From the NCBI GenBank assembly GCA_029860075.1, contig JAOUBX010000010.1, positions 1-64,000 on the forward strand: 64,000 nucleotides of DNA, in the 5' to 3' direction. Below, piece by piece: positions 55,252 to 64,000 of this stretch (positions are counted from its first letter, which is position 1; each line of letters starts with the position of its first letter). The DNA comes from Deltaproteobacteria bacterium. Lineage in GTDB: Bacteria > Desulfobacterota > JADFVX01. The translations under genes were made by a program, and so were the position numbers. The notes below the pieces were generated by a model. That model ran no database searches. It saw nothing but the letters and a program-made list of their open reading frames with translations, and was not told the origin of the DNA.

Positions 55252-55992
55252 TCAATATTCTTTTAACCGGGCTTTTCTGTCTTTATACTTTTCCGCCAGC
55301 GGAAGGTAATATTCGAAAAGAGAGTTATAGACGGGATAGACCTTCTCTTTTTCAAGTTTTTCTGCCTGTTCTTTAAGGCTCTTGAGTGTGGTAAAGGGCC
55401 AGCGTCGCTGAAAAAAATTAGCTATCCATGCAGGAACCCAGCCTTTGGGGTCACCATGAAACTCGGCTTCAATTGATGTCTTGTTATCATCAAGGATGGT
55501 CAGGACATATTTGCTTTCCATTAATTCCGCTCTCACTATCCCGTCTCGTTCCGGCATGGCGGAATCCGTAACGGAATGCATAAGAAGGACCACTTCTCCC
55601 TTCACTTGATTGATGATTGCTTTGCTGTGGAAAACAACGTCCCTGTCGGCAATTGGCCAGATGCCGTAAACGTGGGTATACTCGATGCTTTCAAGGGGAG
55701 TAAATAATCGTACCGTATCCGATTCGGCCAGGCGCGTGACCCATTCCTTATGACGGGGCTTGTCATTAATGACATTGATTAACGTGCCTATAGAGGTATT
55801 CACCGTTGCCATGCCTTTAAAGGCAAGGAGAGAACTTCCTTCCACTTTTCGGCTGAATATTTTTATGCCATTCTTGCTTTTAATCTTTTTCCAGCCCACA
55901 TCGGCTCCTGCTTTCCGGGGAGCGGAAAGGGAAGATGCAATAAGTATGATAATGCAAAATTGCAGGAACAGTCTGTATAAAATATTATTCAT
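55252..55992 (-). CDS. START-domain protein, exported
   Basis: A signal-like N-terminus (LFLQFCIIILIASSLSA) is followed by a START-type fold over about 35-225: WKKIKSKNGIKIFSRKVEGS, HVYGIWPIADRDVVFHSKA and NFFQRRWPFTTLKSLKEQAE. START domains bind lipids or other hydrophobic ligands. Residence in the periplasm or outer membrane is likely. It lies alone between the structured repeat and the methyltransferase gene. Confidence 0.88.
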   Translation of the reverse strand: MNNILYRLFLQFCIIILIASSLSAPRKAGADVGWKKIKSKNGIKIFSRKVEGSSLLAFKGMATVNTSIGTLINVINDKPRHKEWVTRLAESDTVRLFTPLESIEYTHVYGIWPIADRDVVFHSKAIINQVKGEVVLLMHSVTDSAMPERDGIVRAELMESKYVLTILDDNKTSIEAEFHGDPKGWVPAWIANFFQRRWPFTTLKSLKEQAEKLEKEKVYPVYNSLFEYYLPLAEKYKDRKARLKEY

Positions 55993-56049
55993 CTTGTCTG
56001 TTTATATAGATTCATCAAGCCATCACTGTATATGACGGCTGTGCTTTGG

Positions 56050-56616
56050 TCAAGCGCGCCGTCTGGCAATGAGTGTGGCTATTCCCTTTCTCCTGTTGTT
56101 TTCAGTGAAAATTCCTTCCCTGTAATGATGGGCCTGAAGCTCCCTGAAGAGGTGGGGCAATTCATTCATACCCAGAAGGTAATCGGCATTTGAGGGAGGA
56201 CCTATCGATTTTTGCATTTCCGTATAGGTTTCAAAGAGAAGAGCACCTCCTTTCTTCAGTCCCTTAATAATTTGGGGAGCAAGCGACCTGTCGAGATAGT
56301 AATAACATATAATGAGATCATATGTTTGAGGATTGATTTTATAGGAGGTAAGGTCGGCGCAGATAAAATTAATTTTTAATCCTGCTTCTTCTGCAAAAGC
56401 CCGGCTTTTTTCAATAGCCACTGATGAGTTGTCTACGGCGTCCACGTCAAATCCCTTGCCTGCGAGAAAGAGGGCGTTTCTTCCCGTGCCGCAGGCAAGG
56501 TCGAGGGCCTTGCCCCGTGGCAGGCGATGAAGGAATTTTACCAGTGATGCCGAAGGGGGTCTTAGGCCTTCTTCATCAGATTGAGAATAGACAGTGTCCC
56601 ATTTCTTCATAATCAT
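56050..56616 (-). CDS. SAM-dependent class I methyltransferase
   Basis: The 188-residue protein has the SAM motif ALDLACGTGRNALFLAGKG, the next acidic strand VDAVDNSS, and YDLIICYYYLD, as in TehB/UbiE-related enzymes. The target molecule is unknown. AAAGG precedes the start. It is divergent from the Mut7-C gene. Confidence 0.9.
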   Translation of the reverse strand: MIMKKWDTVYSQSDEEGLRPPSASLVKFLHRLPRGKALDLACGTGRNALFLAGKGFDVDAVDNSSVAIEKSRAFAEEAGLKINFICADLTSYKINPQTYDLIICYYYLDRSLAPQIIKGLKKGGALLFETYTEMQKSIGPPSNADYLLGMNELPHLFRELQAHHYREGIFTENNRRKGIATLIARRRA

Positions 56617-56676
56617 TAATTATGCCTTTAAATGATCAAAATTCAAGGGTAATATTAAAAAGAACCGGCATCTTTA

Positions 56677-57435
56677 ATGAATCTGTTTGTGAGCATAATG
56701 GCCAGGCTGTCTGAATTTGAATTTTTCAGCTCTCTCAGGTATTTTCTGCCCGAAGAGTTTAAGAATGGAACCCTTGAATACCCTTTCAATGGCTCACCAT
56801 CGGTGAAAGATGCCATTGAAGCCCTTGGCGCTCCCCATACGGAAGTCGCTTTTATCATCTGCAACGGCAGGCCGGTGGATTTTACATTCCAGCTTAAGGG
56901 AGGAGAGAATATTGCTGTTTATCCCTACCATCATCGCCGTGGCAAAACTGAAAAACCGATCTCTCCTCTCATGCCGCCGAAGCGTCCCTCTTTTATTGCC
57001 GATGTGCACCTGGGGAGACTTGCAAGGTTTATGAGAGTTGCCGGTTTCGATACCCTCTATGAAAAAGAAGATCCGGGAGATGAAACTATTGCCGCCGTTG
57101 CTTCAAAAGAAAGCCGCATAGTCCTGACGAGAGATGTGGGCCTGCTGAAGAGGTCGGTCGTACACTACGGCTATATTTTGAGAAGTTCAAGCTCAAGACT
57201 GCAATTTAGTGAAGTCGTTGAGCGATATTCCTTAAAACCGATTTTCAGACCTTTCGGCAGGTGCGTGCATTGCAACGGCCTTATCGGAAAGATTAAAAAG
57301 AAAGAAATCGAAAGCTCACTTCCTGAAGGAATCAGGCGTGATTTTGATAAGTTTTTCATTTGTTCAGAGTGCAGCCATGTTTATTGGGAGGGGAGCCACT
57401 ACAAGCGGATCAGCGACATGCTTAAGCATGTATGA
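56677..57435 (+). CDS. Mut7-C RNase-domain protein with ubiquitin-fold N-terminus
   Basis: Residues about 10-95 match the Mut7-C ubiquitin-like fold (FSSLRYFLPEEFKNGTLEYP). Residues about 108-185 are the Mut7-C PIN-like nuclease domain: FIADVHLGRLARFMRVAGFD with the catalytic Asp, DETIAAVAS and RIVLTRDVGLLKR. A zinc ribbon, CVHCNG and CSECSHVYWEGSHYKR, closes the protein. It is likely an RNA-cleaving or RNA-binding enzyme. A later ATG at 56698 is possible. Full-length compared with the family. Confidence 0.9.
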   Translation: MNLFVSIMARLSEFEFFSSLRYFLPEEFKNGTLEYPFNGSPSVKDAIEALGAPHTEVAFIICNGRPVDFTFQLKGGENIAVYPYHHRRGKTEKPISPLMPPKRPSFIADVHLGRLARFMRVAGFDTLYEKEDPGDETIAAVASKESRIVLTRDVGLLKRSVVHYGYILRSSSSRLQFSEVVERYSLKPIFRPFGRCVHCNGLIGKIKKKEIESSLPEGIRRDFDKFFICSECSHVYWEGSHYKRISDMLKHV

Positions 57436-57454
57436 GGGATAGGAAGATTAAGCC

Positions 57455-58402
57455 CTACCATAAATAATAAACCATATTCAGATTGACGGTGACAGGGCTG
57501 TAGTCAACTTGAGCTACGATTTTTGTAGCGCCGACGATGTATTCATCTTCCAGCTTGAGCGGTGTTCCCGCAATATCGAGGTAAAAGGAAAAATTGGCGC
57601 CCAGATCATATTCCAGACCGGCAAAGACACTGTAACTATCGGCTTCAATGGAGTACTCCCGGCCTAAAATGGTATCCTCTTTTTCTACATGCAGGTATCC
57701 TCCCCCCAAATAAGGTTTTAAGGGATAATCCGGATTCATTCTGTAAAAAAGCTTTGCTTCATAAGAGGTAAACAGTCCGGCGCCGTAATTTCCCTGAATG
57801 CCTATATTGGCGTGCGGCCAGATGATGAGAGATGCGCCTGCGCTGGTGTTGACTGCATTGACGGCAGCGCCGATGCCGAGGATCTTCCTGGAAATTTTTT
57901 TCTCTTTAAATGGTTCTTTCTTTTTTTTTATTCCGGCAGCCTTCTTTGGTTTTTTTTTCTTTTCTATCTTTTCTATCTTTTCTATCTTTTTTTTAGGAAG
58001 ATCCTGAATCCAGATAATGGTCCTGCATTTGCCTCTTTTTTGGGTTGTTAAGAAACTTATTGATTTTCTGGACTTGTGTCGTTCCAAAGGTGATTTTACA
58101 TCTAAAAGCAGTTTTTGAATATCCCCCTCCCTCGTTCCCATTGTTAATTCAACAGCGCCGGGATGTTTTCTTTTATAATATTTTTTTATGAACTTGATAG
58201 CGTCTTTGCTGCAGTACTCCTTTTTTACTGTTTTATTTTTCAGGGTGGATTTTTTTATGAAGGTTGCCCCCGGATATAGGGCAATAACTTCATCTTTTTC
58301 AGGGCCTTTTCCCCGGGCTTCCAGGCTTTCTGCCGAGCAAAGAGAAAAAGTTATAAGCGTTAAGCAGATGAATATGAAGAATTTCTTTGATTTTTCTTTC
58401 AA
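57455..58402 (-). CDS. Outer-membrane beta-barrel-like protein with Lys-rich linker
   Basis: A signal peptide (FFIFICLTLITFSLCSA) starts the 315-residue protein. Residues 25-130 are a small domain (YPGATFIKKSTLKNKTVKKE, DAIKFIKKYYKRKHPGAVEL). A very basic linker with three IEK units follows (about 137-170). From about 175 to the end the strands alternate (AGASLIIWPHANIGIQGNYG, YLGGGYLHVEKED, LEYDLGANFSFYLDI) as in outer-membrane or porin-like barrels. The linker comes from an AGAAAAGAT-type nonamer repeat. No family recognised. Confidence 0.65.
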   Translation of the reverse strand: MKEKSKKFFIFICLTLITFSLCSAESLEARGKGPEKDEVIALYPGATFIKKSTLKNKTVKKEYCSKDAIKFIKKYYKRKHPGAVELTMGTREGDIQKLLLDVKSPLERHKSRKSISFLTTQKRGKCRTIIWIQDLPKKKIEKIEKIEKKKKPKKAAGIKKKKEPFKEKKISRKILGIGAAVNAVNTSAGASLIIWPHANIGIQGNYGAGLFTSYEAKLFYRMNPDYPLKPYLGGGYLHVEKEDTILGREYSIEADSYSVFAGLEYDLGANFSFYLDIAGTPLKLEDEYIVGATKIVAQVDYSPVTVNLNMVYYLW

Positions 58403-58835
58403 GGTTGTCCCCTCTTTTTAAAAAATGACGGTCAAATCAAGATGAAATGTCGCACTTTGAGTAACTGTAGTTAATAAATACTCCATATGAATGGAAAAAC
58501 CAAGCAAATTATTTGCTATTGCCTGGATGCAGGCAATTATAAAAGAGCTTGTTTTTGGGGGAGGGCGGAAGAGTAAAGTTTTTAACATTAAAGACAGGTT
58601 GTCTGCTAGACTATTAATTAATCTTTTTTTCCTTCTAAAGTAATGATACAGGGGATAAACTTAAAACAGCAGTTGGATCATGGGTTCCGGCGCACCCTCT
58701 CGATTCTACGGCACATCCAGAAAATGGCCGCTTAAGCGATGTTTGAAAGCGCTGTGAAACCAACATGTTACACTATAAATCCATGGCTGACCGTCCTTTC
58801 CGGGATAACCGTAATATGGAGGTTAAATACCCTGC
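58403..58835. other. Intergenic region upstream of prsK
   Basis: About 430 bases. ATTGCCTG and CAGGCAAT at 58518-58537 form an 8-bp stem with a GATG loop. GGAGG precedes the prsK ATG by some 14 bases, rather far. No sigma-54 -24/-12 pair was recognised. Confidence 0.5.
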
Positions 58836-60947
58836 ATGATTAATCCCTCTTTTTTTGTTATTTTTCCAGTATTAAATATCCTCATATGCCTGGGCCTGGC
58901 TTTTTTTATTCTTAGCAGGGATTATAAGAGCCCGGCCAACCTGGGCTTTGCATCGGGATTGTTGAGCCTCCTCTGTCTGGAGTTTGGTAATGCGCTTGTA
59001 ATGCTGTCGGCCGGAGCTCCGCAAATGATGCTTACGGGCTTGTATCTTGGTATTGTTGGTCAACTCATGCTGCCACCTTCATGGCTTCTCTTTTCTCTGA
59101 CCTTTTCAAGGGAAAATCAGAAACAATTGCTTCTTCGCTGGACGCCGCTTCTTGCCGGTTTGACAATTATATCTGTTGTTTTTATTTTTTTCCTAAGGTC
59201 TCCTGATTTTATTTTTTTATCATCTGCTCCTCCGGATTCTGCAAAAAGTCCCGCACCCGCTTTTTATCTTGGCTCAATAGGGAAGTATTGTTATCTCTAT
59301 TTAATATTGAGCATACTTTTCAGCCTTGTTCTCCTTGAGAATACATTTCGCTTTTCCACAGGCCATAAACGCTGGCAAATAAAATACGTCATATTTGGTG
59401 TAGGGGCTATTCTGTTTTTCTTTATTTATTACTTTAGCCAGCTTTTGCTTTTCTCAATGATCAATGTCGAGCTCGTTCGTGTTTTATCCATTGTTATCCT
59501 TTTTTCCGTGTCTGTTATGACCGTTTTCATCGTGCGCCATCGTTTACTGAATGTGGATGTATTTGTATCGAGGTATATTGTTTATCATTCGGTAACAATC
59601 CTGATTGTGGGAACTTACTTTATTCTTGTCGGCCTTGTTGTTTACGGCATACAATACTTTAATCTGCCTTTTGACTATTCCCTGTCGACACTCATTATCT
59701 TTCTGGCAATATTCATATTACTCGTACTGGGTTTTTCAACTTCCGTAAGGAGAAAAATCCAGCTTTTCCTTAACAGGCATTTTTATAAGCACAAATATGA
59801 ATTCAGAGATAAGTGGATGGAGTCGATTGAAAAAATCAGTTCTAAAACATCGGTTGATGAGATCTGCCGAACATTGATTGATATGATTTTGGAAACAATG
59901 GGGGCAAAGGAAGTTTATTTGTGGTTATACAGCCCTGTAACGGGGAGTTATAAGGCTTTTAATGCCGGTTTTTTAGAGGCATACGAAAATATTGAAAGTG
60001 ATTATCCGCTTATAAAATTAATAAAACAAAAAAAAGCGCCTTTTAACATAAACCATGTATTCGATGAAATCGATGACGGTGAGGGGATTTCAGATCTGGA
60101 AAAGCTTATCGCGGTGACAGGGGGAGTCTTGTGCTCACCCTTGAATGCCGGGGGGACGATTGAAGGTTTTGTGCTTCAGCAGGAAGATGTCTCGGGAGAA
60201 CCCTACCGGTCCGATGACTTTGAATTCCTGACAGCTGTTACTACTCAGGCAGCGGTTCAGTTAAAAAACATAACGCTGTCACAAGAACTGATACAGGTTA
60301 AAGAAGTGGATATGTTTAATAAAATGTCTTCCTTTATTATGCACGACCTGAAGAACCTGACTAATTCGCTTTCTCTCGTGAGCCAGAATGCAGCAAAAAA
60401 TATGGACAATCCGGAGTTTCAAAAAGATGCAGTCAAGGCAATTGACAATACGGTAAATAGAATGAAATCCTTAATCGAGAAATTATCCTCTGCTCCCAAG
60501 AAAATGGACCTTAAAAAAGAAAGGGTTGATATTAAAGCGCTTATACACAATTCAATGAAAAAAATAATGGGAAAGGAAAAAAAAGTTGTTTGTACTGCTC
60601 ATTTAAATGATCTTCCCTTCATATATGCCGATCCCCATTCCATTGAGATGGTATTGATAAATCTTTTGACAAATGCCTATGATGCAATAAACAATAATGG
60701 TATCATTTCAGTACGGTCTCATTGTGATGACAGCTACATTAATGTTATTGTTTGTGATAATGGTGAAGGGATGACGAAGGAGTTTATCGAGAAGGCGCTT
60801 TTTCATCCCTTTAAATCATCAAAAAAAACCGGTTTCGGAATCGGTTTATACCAGAGTAAAATGATTATCGAAGCCCACGGCGGCGATATTAATGTAGAGA
60901 GTGAAAAAGGTGAAGGGACATCCTTTACTATCAGGCTGCCCCTGTAA
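58836..60947 (+). CDS. prsK: PEP-CTERM-system-type histidine kinase PrsK
   Basis: The 703-residue protein has about eight membrane segments in its first 300 residues, a GAF domain (about 330-475) and a kinase core: HDLKNLTNSLSLVSQNAAKN (His phosphosite), then YADPHSIEMVLINLLTNAYD, VCDNGEGMTKEFIEKAL and GFGIGLYQSKMIIEAHGGD. This is the architecture of PrsK, the kinase that with PrsR controls genes of exosortase/PEP-CTERM systems. The prsR gene follows after 47 bases. No exosortase or PEP-CTERM protein is visible in the window. Confidence 0.9.
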   Translation: MINPSFFVIFPVLNILICLGLAFFILSRDYKSPANLGFASGLLSLLCLEFGNALVMLSAGAPQMMLTGLYLGIVGQLMLPPSWLLFSLTFSRENQKQLLLRWTPLLAGLTIISVVFIFFLRSPDFIFLSSAPPDSAKSPAPAFYLGSIGKYCYLYLILSILFSLVLLENTFRFSTGHKRWQIKYVIFGVGAILFFFIYYFSQLLLFSMINVELVRVLSIVILFSVSVMTVFIVRHRLLNVDVFVSRYIVYHSVTILIVGTYFILVGLVVYGIQYFNLPFDYSLSTLIIFLAIFILLVLGFSTSVRRKIQLFLNRHFYKHKYEFRDKWMESIEKISSKTSVDEICRTLIDMILETMGAKEVYLWLYSPVTGSYKAFNAGFLEAYENIESDYPLIKLIKQKKAPFNINHVFDEIDDGEGISDLEKLIAVTGGVLCSPLNAGGTIEGFVLQQEDVSGEPYRSDDFEFLTAVTTQAAVQLKNITLSQELIQVKEVDMFNKMSSFIMHDLKNLTNSLSLVSQNAAKNMDNPEFQKDAVKAIDNTVNRMKSLIEKLSSAPKKMDLKKERVDIKALIHNSMKKIMGKEKKVVCTAHLNDLPFIYADPHSIEMVLINLLTNAYDAINNNGIISVRSHCDDSYINVIVCDNGEGMTKEFIEKALFHPFKSSKKTGFGIGLYQSKMIIEAHGGDINVESEKGEGTSFTIRLPL

Positions 60948-60994
60948 ATTTTGCAGGGAAACCCCGTAATTTTCGTTATGGATGGATATTGTCT

Positions 60995-62344
60995 ATGAAA
61001 AAGCCGGAATTGTTAGTCATTGATGATGAAGAAAGTATCAGGTCACAAATGAAGTGGGCCCTGATTGAAGATTATGATGTCTTTGTTGCTGAAAATGCAG
61101 CGACGGCAATGAAAATTATGGATAGGCAAAAACCGCCGCTTGTGACACTTGATCTTGGTCTCCCTCCCGATCCTGAAGGCATAGAAGAAGGTTTGAAATT
61201 ACTTGAGAGAATACTTATTAATCACCCCGCTTCAAAAGTTATTGTTGTTTCAGGTAACCCTGACAGTGATGCGCCTCTCCAGGCCATTTCAAAGGGTGCC
61301 CATGACTTTTTCACCAAACCTATTAATATAGATGAACTTAAAGGCATTCTTAAAAGGGCCTGTTACGTTTATTCTCTTGAGAGTAAATATCAAAGCCTGC
61401 AAAGAAAGTTTCATTATCAGTCCTTTAAAGAAATGATCGGCTCCAGCTCAAAAATGCAGGAAGTTTTTAGTACGGTCAAGAAAATTGCAACGACTGATGT
61501 TCCTGTGCTTATTTTGGGAGAAAGCGGGACCGGGAAAGAACTCGTGGCTAATGCGGTTCACGATCAAAGCCTGAGGGGAGGTAAGGCCTTTGTTCCCATT
61601 AATTGCGGCGCTATTCCTGAAAACCTGATGGAAAGTGAGCTTTTTGGACATGAAAAGGGATCTTTTACAGGCGCTCATACTCAGAGAAAGGGGAAGATAG
61701 AGCTTGCTCATGAAGGAACGCTTTTTCTCGATGAAATAGGAGACCTGCCTCTCCCGCTTCAGGTTAAATTACTGAGGTTTTTGCAGGATAATAAACTGGA
61801 AAGAATTGGAGGCAGAGAAACGATCAATCTGGATGTGAGAGTTGTTGCTGCAACCAATAAACGAATTGAAGACCTTGTCAGGGAGGGACACTTCAGGGAA
61901 GATCTTTATTACAGGCTGGCCGTTGTTACCATTGATTTGCCGCCCATTAGAGAAAGGGGGGAAGATAAGCTGCTGCTGGCCAAATCCTTTTTGCAGAAAT
62001 ACGGTGCCAATCGTGGAAACCCCAAGAGTTTAACGCCTGAAGCGATAGAAAGTATTGATAAATATGAATGGCCGGGGAATGTAAGAGAACTGGAAAATAA
62101 AATTCAAAGGGCCCTTGCTTTTGCTGACGGCAACCACATTATACCTGCCGATCTGGCGCTCGGCAGCGCCGAAGGTGAAAGCAAGTCGCTAAACTTGAAA
62201 AAAGCCAGGGAAGCGCTGGATATTAAATATATAAATACGGCAATAATGAAAAATAAAGGTAATATCAGCAGGGCGGCTGAAGACCTGGGCTTGACCAGGC
62301 CGACCCTTCATGCGCTCATGAATAAATATTGCATAAAGAAATGA
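60995..62344 (+). CDS. prsR: PEP-CTERM-box response regulator PrsR, sigma-54 activator
   Basis: The receiver (about 1-130) has VIDDEESIRSQMKWAL and the acceptor Asp in LVTLDLGLPPD. The AAA+ part has Walker A GESGTGKELVA, the sigma-54 loop as GSFTGAHTQRKG (Ser for the usual Ala), and GTLFLDEIGDLP. The helix-turn-helix NISRAAEDLGLTRPTLHALM ends it. It activates RpoN-dependent genes when phosphorylated by PrsK. The start ATG 60995 is preferred; TTG 60989 adds two codons. Confidence 0.93.
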   Translation: MKKPELLVIDDEESIRSQMKWALIEDYDVFVAENAATAMKIMDRQKPPLVTLDLGLPPDPEGIEEGLKLLERILINHPASKVIVVSGNPDSDAPLQAISKGAHDFFTKPINIDELKGILKRACYVYSLESKYQSLQRKFHYQSFKEMIGSSSKMQEVFSTVKKIATTDVPVLILGESGTGKELVANAVHDQSLRGGKAFVPINCGAIPENLMESELFGHEKGSFTGAHTQRKGKIELAHEGTLFLDEIGDLPLPLQVKLLRFLQDNKLERIGGRETINLDVRVVAATNKRIEDLVREGHFREDLYYRLAVVTIDLPPIRERGEDKLLLAKSFLQKYGANRGNPKSLTPEAIESIDKYEWPGNVRELENKIQRALAFADGNHIIPADLALGSAEGESKSLNLKKAREALDIKYINTAIMKNKGNISRAAEDLGLTRPTLHALMNKYCIKK

Positions 62345-62390
62345 TTAAGCCGTGGCGATTGTTTATATCTGAAGAGATAAAAAGGACTTT

Positions 62391-62753
62391 TTATAGGAAC
62401 TGAAGACCGGCCCTTAGTGTGTCACCTTCCTTGTTTATCCATACTATTTGGGCAGCAGAGTTAATGTCAAAGTCTTCCATTAATATATTGACTTCCTCGT
62501 TTTTAGCAATGGGAACACCCGCATCGACCTCAATCCCAAGGCCTCCCTCTGAAATATCGCAGGCTTTGACAGTCACTTTTATTTTATTGTTCGTAAGTAA
62601 GCAGGGTCTGTTAATCAGTGAGCGCTGGTAACTTCTGATCATTGACTCTCCGGTGAGAAAAAAAGAATAACCACAAAAAGGACACGTTGTATTTGTATCA
62701 TTGTAAGCCGTAAAAAACTGGCTGTCGCATCTTTCACAGGATGTATTTTTCAT
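62391..62753 (-). CDS. PilZ-domain protein with N-terminal zinc ribbon
   Basis: The 120-residue protein has CERCDSQFFTAYNDTNTTCP with a CxxC-x14-CxxC zinc ribbon, then a PilZ domain: RSYQRSLINRPCL and DISEGGLGIEV, with the arginines and D-x-S-x-x-G that bind cyclic di-GMP. RAGLQFL closes the domain. It lies convergent to prsR. Cyclic di-GMP might feed this protein; the GGDEF gene at 52.8 kb is the only maker in the window. Confidence 0.88.
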   Translation of the reverse strand: MKNTSCERCDSQFFTAYNDTNTTCPFCGYSFFLTGESMIRSYQRSLINRPCLLTNNKIKVTVKACDISEGGLGIEVDAGVPIAKNEEVNILMEDFDINSAAQIVWINKEGDTLRAGLQFL

Positions 62754-63497
62754 TCGTAATCCTTACATAAAAAATTAATCCCCGGCGGGGACAATTCCCC
62801 GCACTTTGCCAGGGGGCGGTTGATTATAAAAAGTTTAGAACAATTGTCTGCTAAAGTCTATAGATTTTGGATTAGCACATCAGTAAGAAAATCGAAGCAA
62901 TAAAAGTGCCAAAAATGTTTTTATGTCCTTGTAAAATGATGGTTGTTTTGAGTGAAAACCTTGTCGGGAATGTAAGAACGTTCTTTTTTAAGTAATATCT
63001 GAATCCTGCAATCAGGCGGTGTTGGGCCGTCAGCTGAGGTACAGAGCTTGTGGCGGCTTCAGGGCTTTCATACGCTATGCAGCCCCTTGCAGCTGCGTTG
63101 AGAACTGCTTGCCCCATTGCCTTAAGCCTCTGCTCTGTCAGCCTCTGTCACGGGCCCACTTGCAGCATTCAGGTGATAATGTTGACTAAGGACTTTATAC
63201 ATAAGCGCCCGGTTTCTATAGTAAAGTGTGAAGAACAGGCTGTTATGGCGCTTTCGCTGAGGGATCTATTTGGTCCTGTCAGTTTTTTTTACAGGCCTTC
63301 TCCTTGTTTCTTTTTTTAAAGTATCTGTTTTTAAATGATTTATTTGATTTCTTAGCTCTGTGCTTCTGTTGTGATTCTGCTTAAAGGTGTCAGATTTAAC
63401 CCGGTTTTATTTATAATTGGATAAATAGTTGCCGGTATGTTAAAAAGGAATTGAAAACTTAACCTGAAAATAGATTATTAACCGTAAGGGGTTTCTT
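62754..63497. other. Long intergenic region before prsT, with a GC-rich block
   Basis: About 745 bases. 63005-63180 is clearly more GC-rich than its surroundings and has several short stems, for example around GCAGCCCCTTGCAGCTGC (63078-63095). Two overlapping ORFs here look spurious. It may be an RNA or repeat; no family recognised. The last 40 bases include AAGGGG before prsT. Confidence 0.5.
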
Positions 63498-64000
63498 ATG
63501 CGATACAGGAGAATTGATAAAAGGTTTCTCGTTAACGTTGCTTGCCTTTTTTCTTTTTTAATTCTTATCTTTTCATGCAGTGAAAATAAAGAAGAAAAAA
63601 TAAAGAATCATTTTAAGCGGGGAGAACAGTATCTAAGTGTAATGAAATACAGGGAAGCCATTATTGAATTTAAAAATGTAATTCAGTTAAATCCAAATAA
63701 CGCGCAGGGACATTATAAGCTGGGAACGGCATACTGGAAGCTGGGAGGCAAAAAAAATATTCAACTCGCATTTGCTGAATTTAATAAAACGGTAAATCTT
63801 GATTCCGGTGTAATTGACGCTCAACTGAAACTGGCAGAGATCTATCTTGTCACCGGGAATCTTGAAAAAGCAAAAGAGAGGGTCCGCTATGTTTTAGGCG
63901 TGGATGCTGAAAACCTTGATGCCGGGGTGTTAAATGCCGCTATTCTGGCAGCAGAAAAGAATTTTGATTCTGCTGTTCCCCTGCTTAATGAAATTATTGG
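63498..64000 (+). CDS. prsT: PEP-CTERM-system TPR lipoprotein PrsT-like, 3' end outside window
   Basis: The reading frame from ATG 63498 has a signal with lipobox (FLILIFSCSEN), then TPR units: HFKRGEQYLSVMKYREAIIE, PNNAQGHYKLGTAYWKLGG and DAQLKLAEIYLVTGNLEKAK. It runs off the end of the window (at least 167 residues). PrsT proteins are long TPR lipoproteins in gene clusters with PrsK and PrsR. AAGGGG lies eight bases before the start. Confidence 0.85.
   Translation, partial: MRYRRIDKRFLVNVACLFSFLILIFSCSENKEEKIKNHFKRGEQYLSVMKYREAIIEFKNVIQLNPNNAQGHYKLGTAYWKLGGKKNIQLAFAEFNKTVNLDSGVIDAQLKLAEIYLVTGNLEKAKERVRYVLGVDAENLDAGVLNAAILAAEKNFDSAVPLLNEII

Noticed and set aside
62872-63117. Open frame of 81 residues on the minus strand before prsT
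   Set aside because: Spans the GC-rich block and AT-rich flank with no coherent fold or ribosome site.

Overview
The window looks like a chromosomal segment of a Deltaproteobacterium-type organism (Desulfuromonadota/Desulfobacterota-like). This is inferred from gene content, not from a database match: a gap-pgk-tpiA-secG-tRNA-Leu block, a YfhL-type ferredoxin, ferredoxin-linked 2-oxoacid oxidoreductase subunits, small multihaem cytochromes, many two-component proteins, and a PrsK/PrsR/PrsT-like set of the kind found with PEP-CTERM/exosortase systems. Base composition is moderate, with visibly AT-rich accessory stretches.

Region 1 (1-4770): the 3' end of a group II intron (domains V and VI), a REP-associated transposase (RAYT), a small membrane protein, and a two-gene minus-strand operon for a family 4 glycosyltransferase and a family 15 glucoamylase. 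Region 2 (about 4.8-22 kb) is an accessory island. It holds an IS110 remnant, two families of RAYT-linked repeats, a DUF4279 + P-loop kinase pair between two direct repeat copies, a Fic protein behind a duplicated promoter, a medium-chain dehydrogenase, an internally deleted RAYT flanked by inverted REPs, a zinc-cysteine protein, and a tightly overlapping operon of LexA, an Eco57I-like N6-adenine methylase and a PD-(D/E)xK nuclease. It continues with RsgA, a PPC-like lipoprotein, a BASS transporter whose C-terminus is written by a REP, a periplasmic 17-residue-repeat protein, a deleted AAA ATPase, and a histidine-decarboxylase-like gene between 25-bp direct repeats.

Region 3 (22-37 kb) is core metabolism: gnd-zwf, ferredoxin, an acyltransferase/hydrolase fusion, argS, a SPOR protein, pepA, then gap-pgk-tpiA-secG and tRNA-Leu(GAG). 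Region 4 (37-43 kb) is a signalling block: a REC-PAS-GAF-PAS histidine kinase, a NarL-type regulator behind two tandem repeats, a decaying receiver fragment, three receiver-only proteins and a 166-bp MITE-like element. Region 5 (43-51 kb) has a SagB-like oxidoreductase and an amino-acid dehydrogenase followed by gamma/delta, alpha and beta subunits of a 2-oxoacid:ferredoxin oxidoreductase and an acyl-CoA synthetase, a plausible route from amino acid to acyl-CoA. Region 6 (51-64 kb) has a multihaem cytochrome and a GGDEF sensor (both with odd haem-type motifs), a strongly structured intergenic element, START, methyltransferase and Mut7-C proteins, an outer-membrane-barrel candidate, and prsK, prsR, a PilZ protein and the start of prsT, cut by the window end.

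The strongest leads for something new are the LexA-methylase-nuclease operon, the RAYT/REP ecology that has edited neighbouring genes, and the HPEV-repeat periplasmic protein. No CRISPR array, rRNA or exosortase gene was seen.
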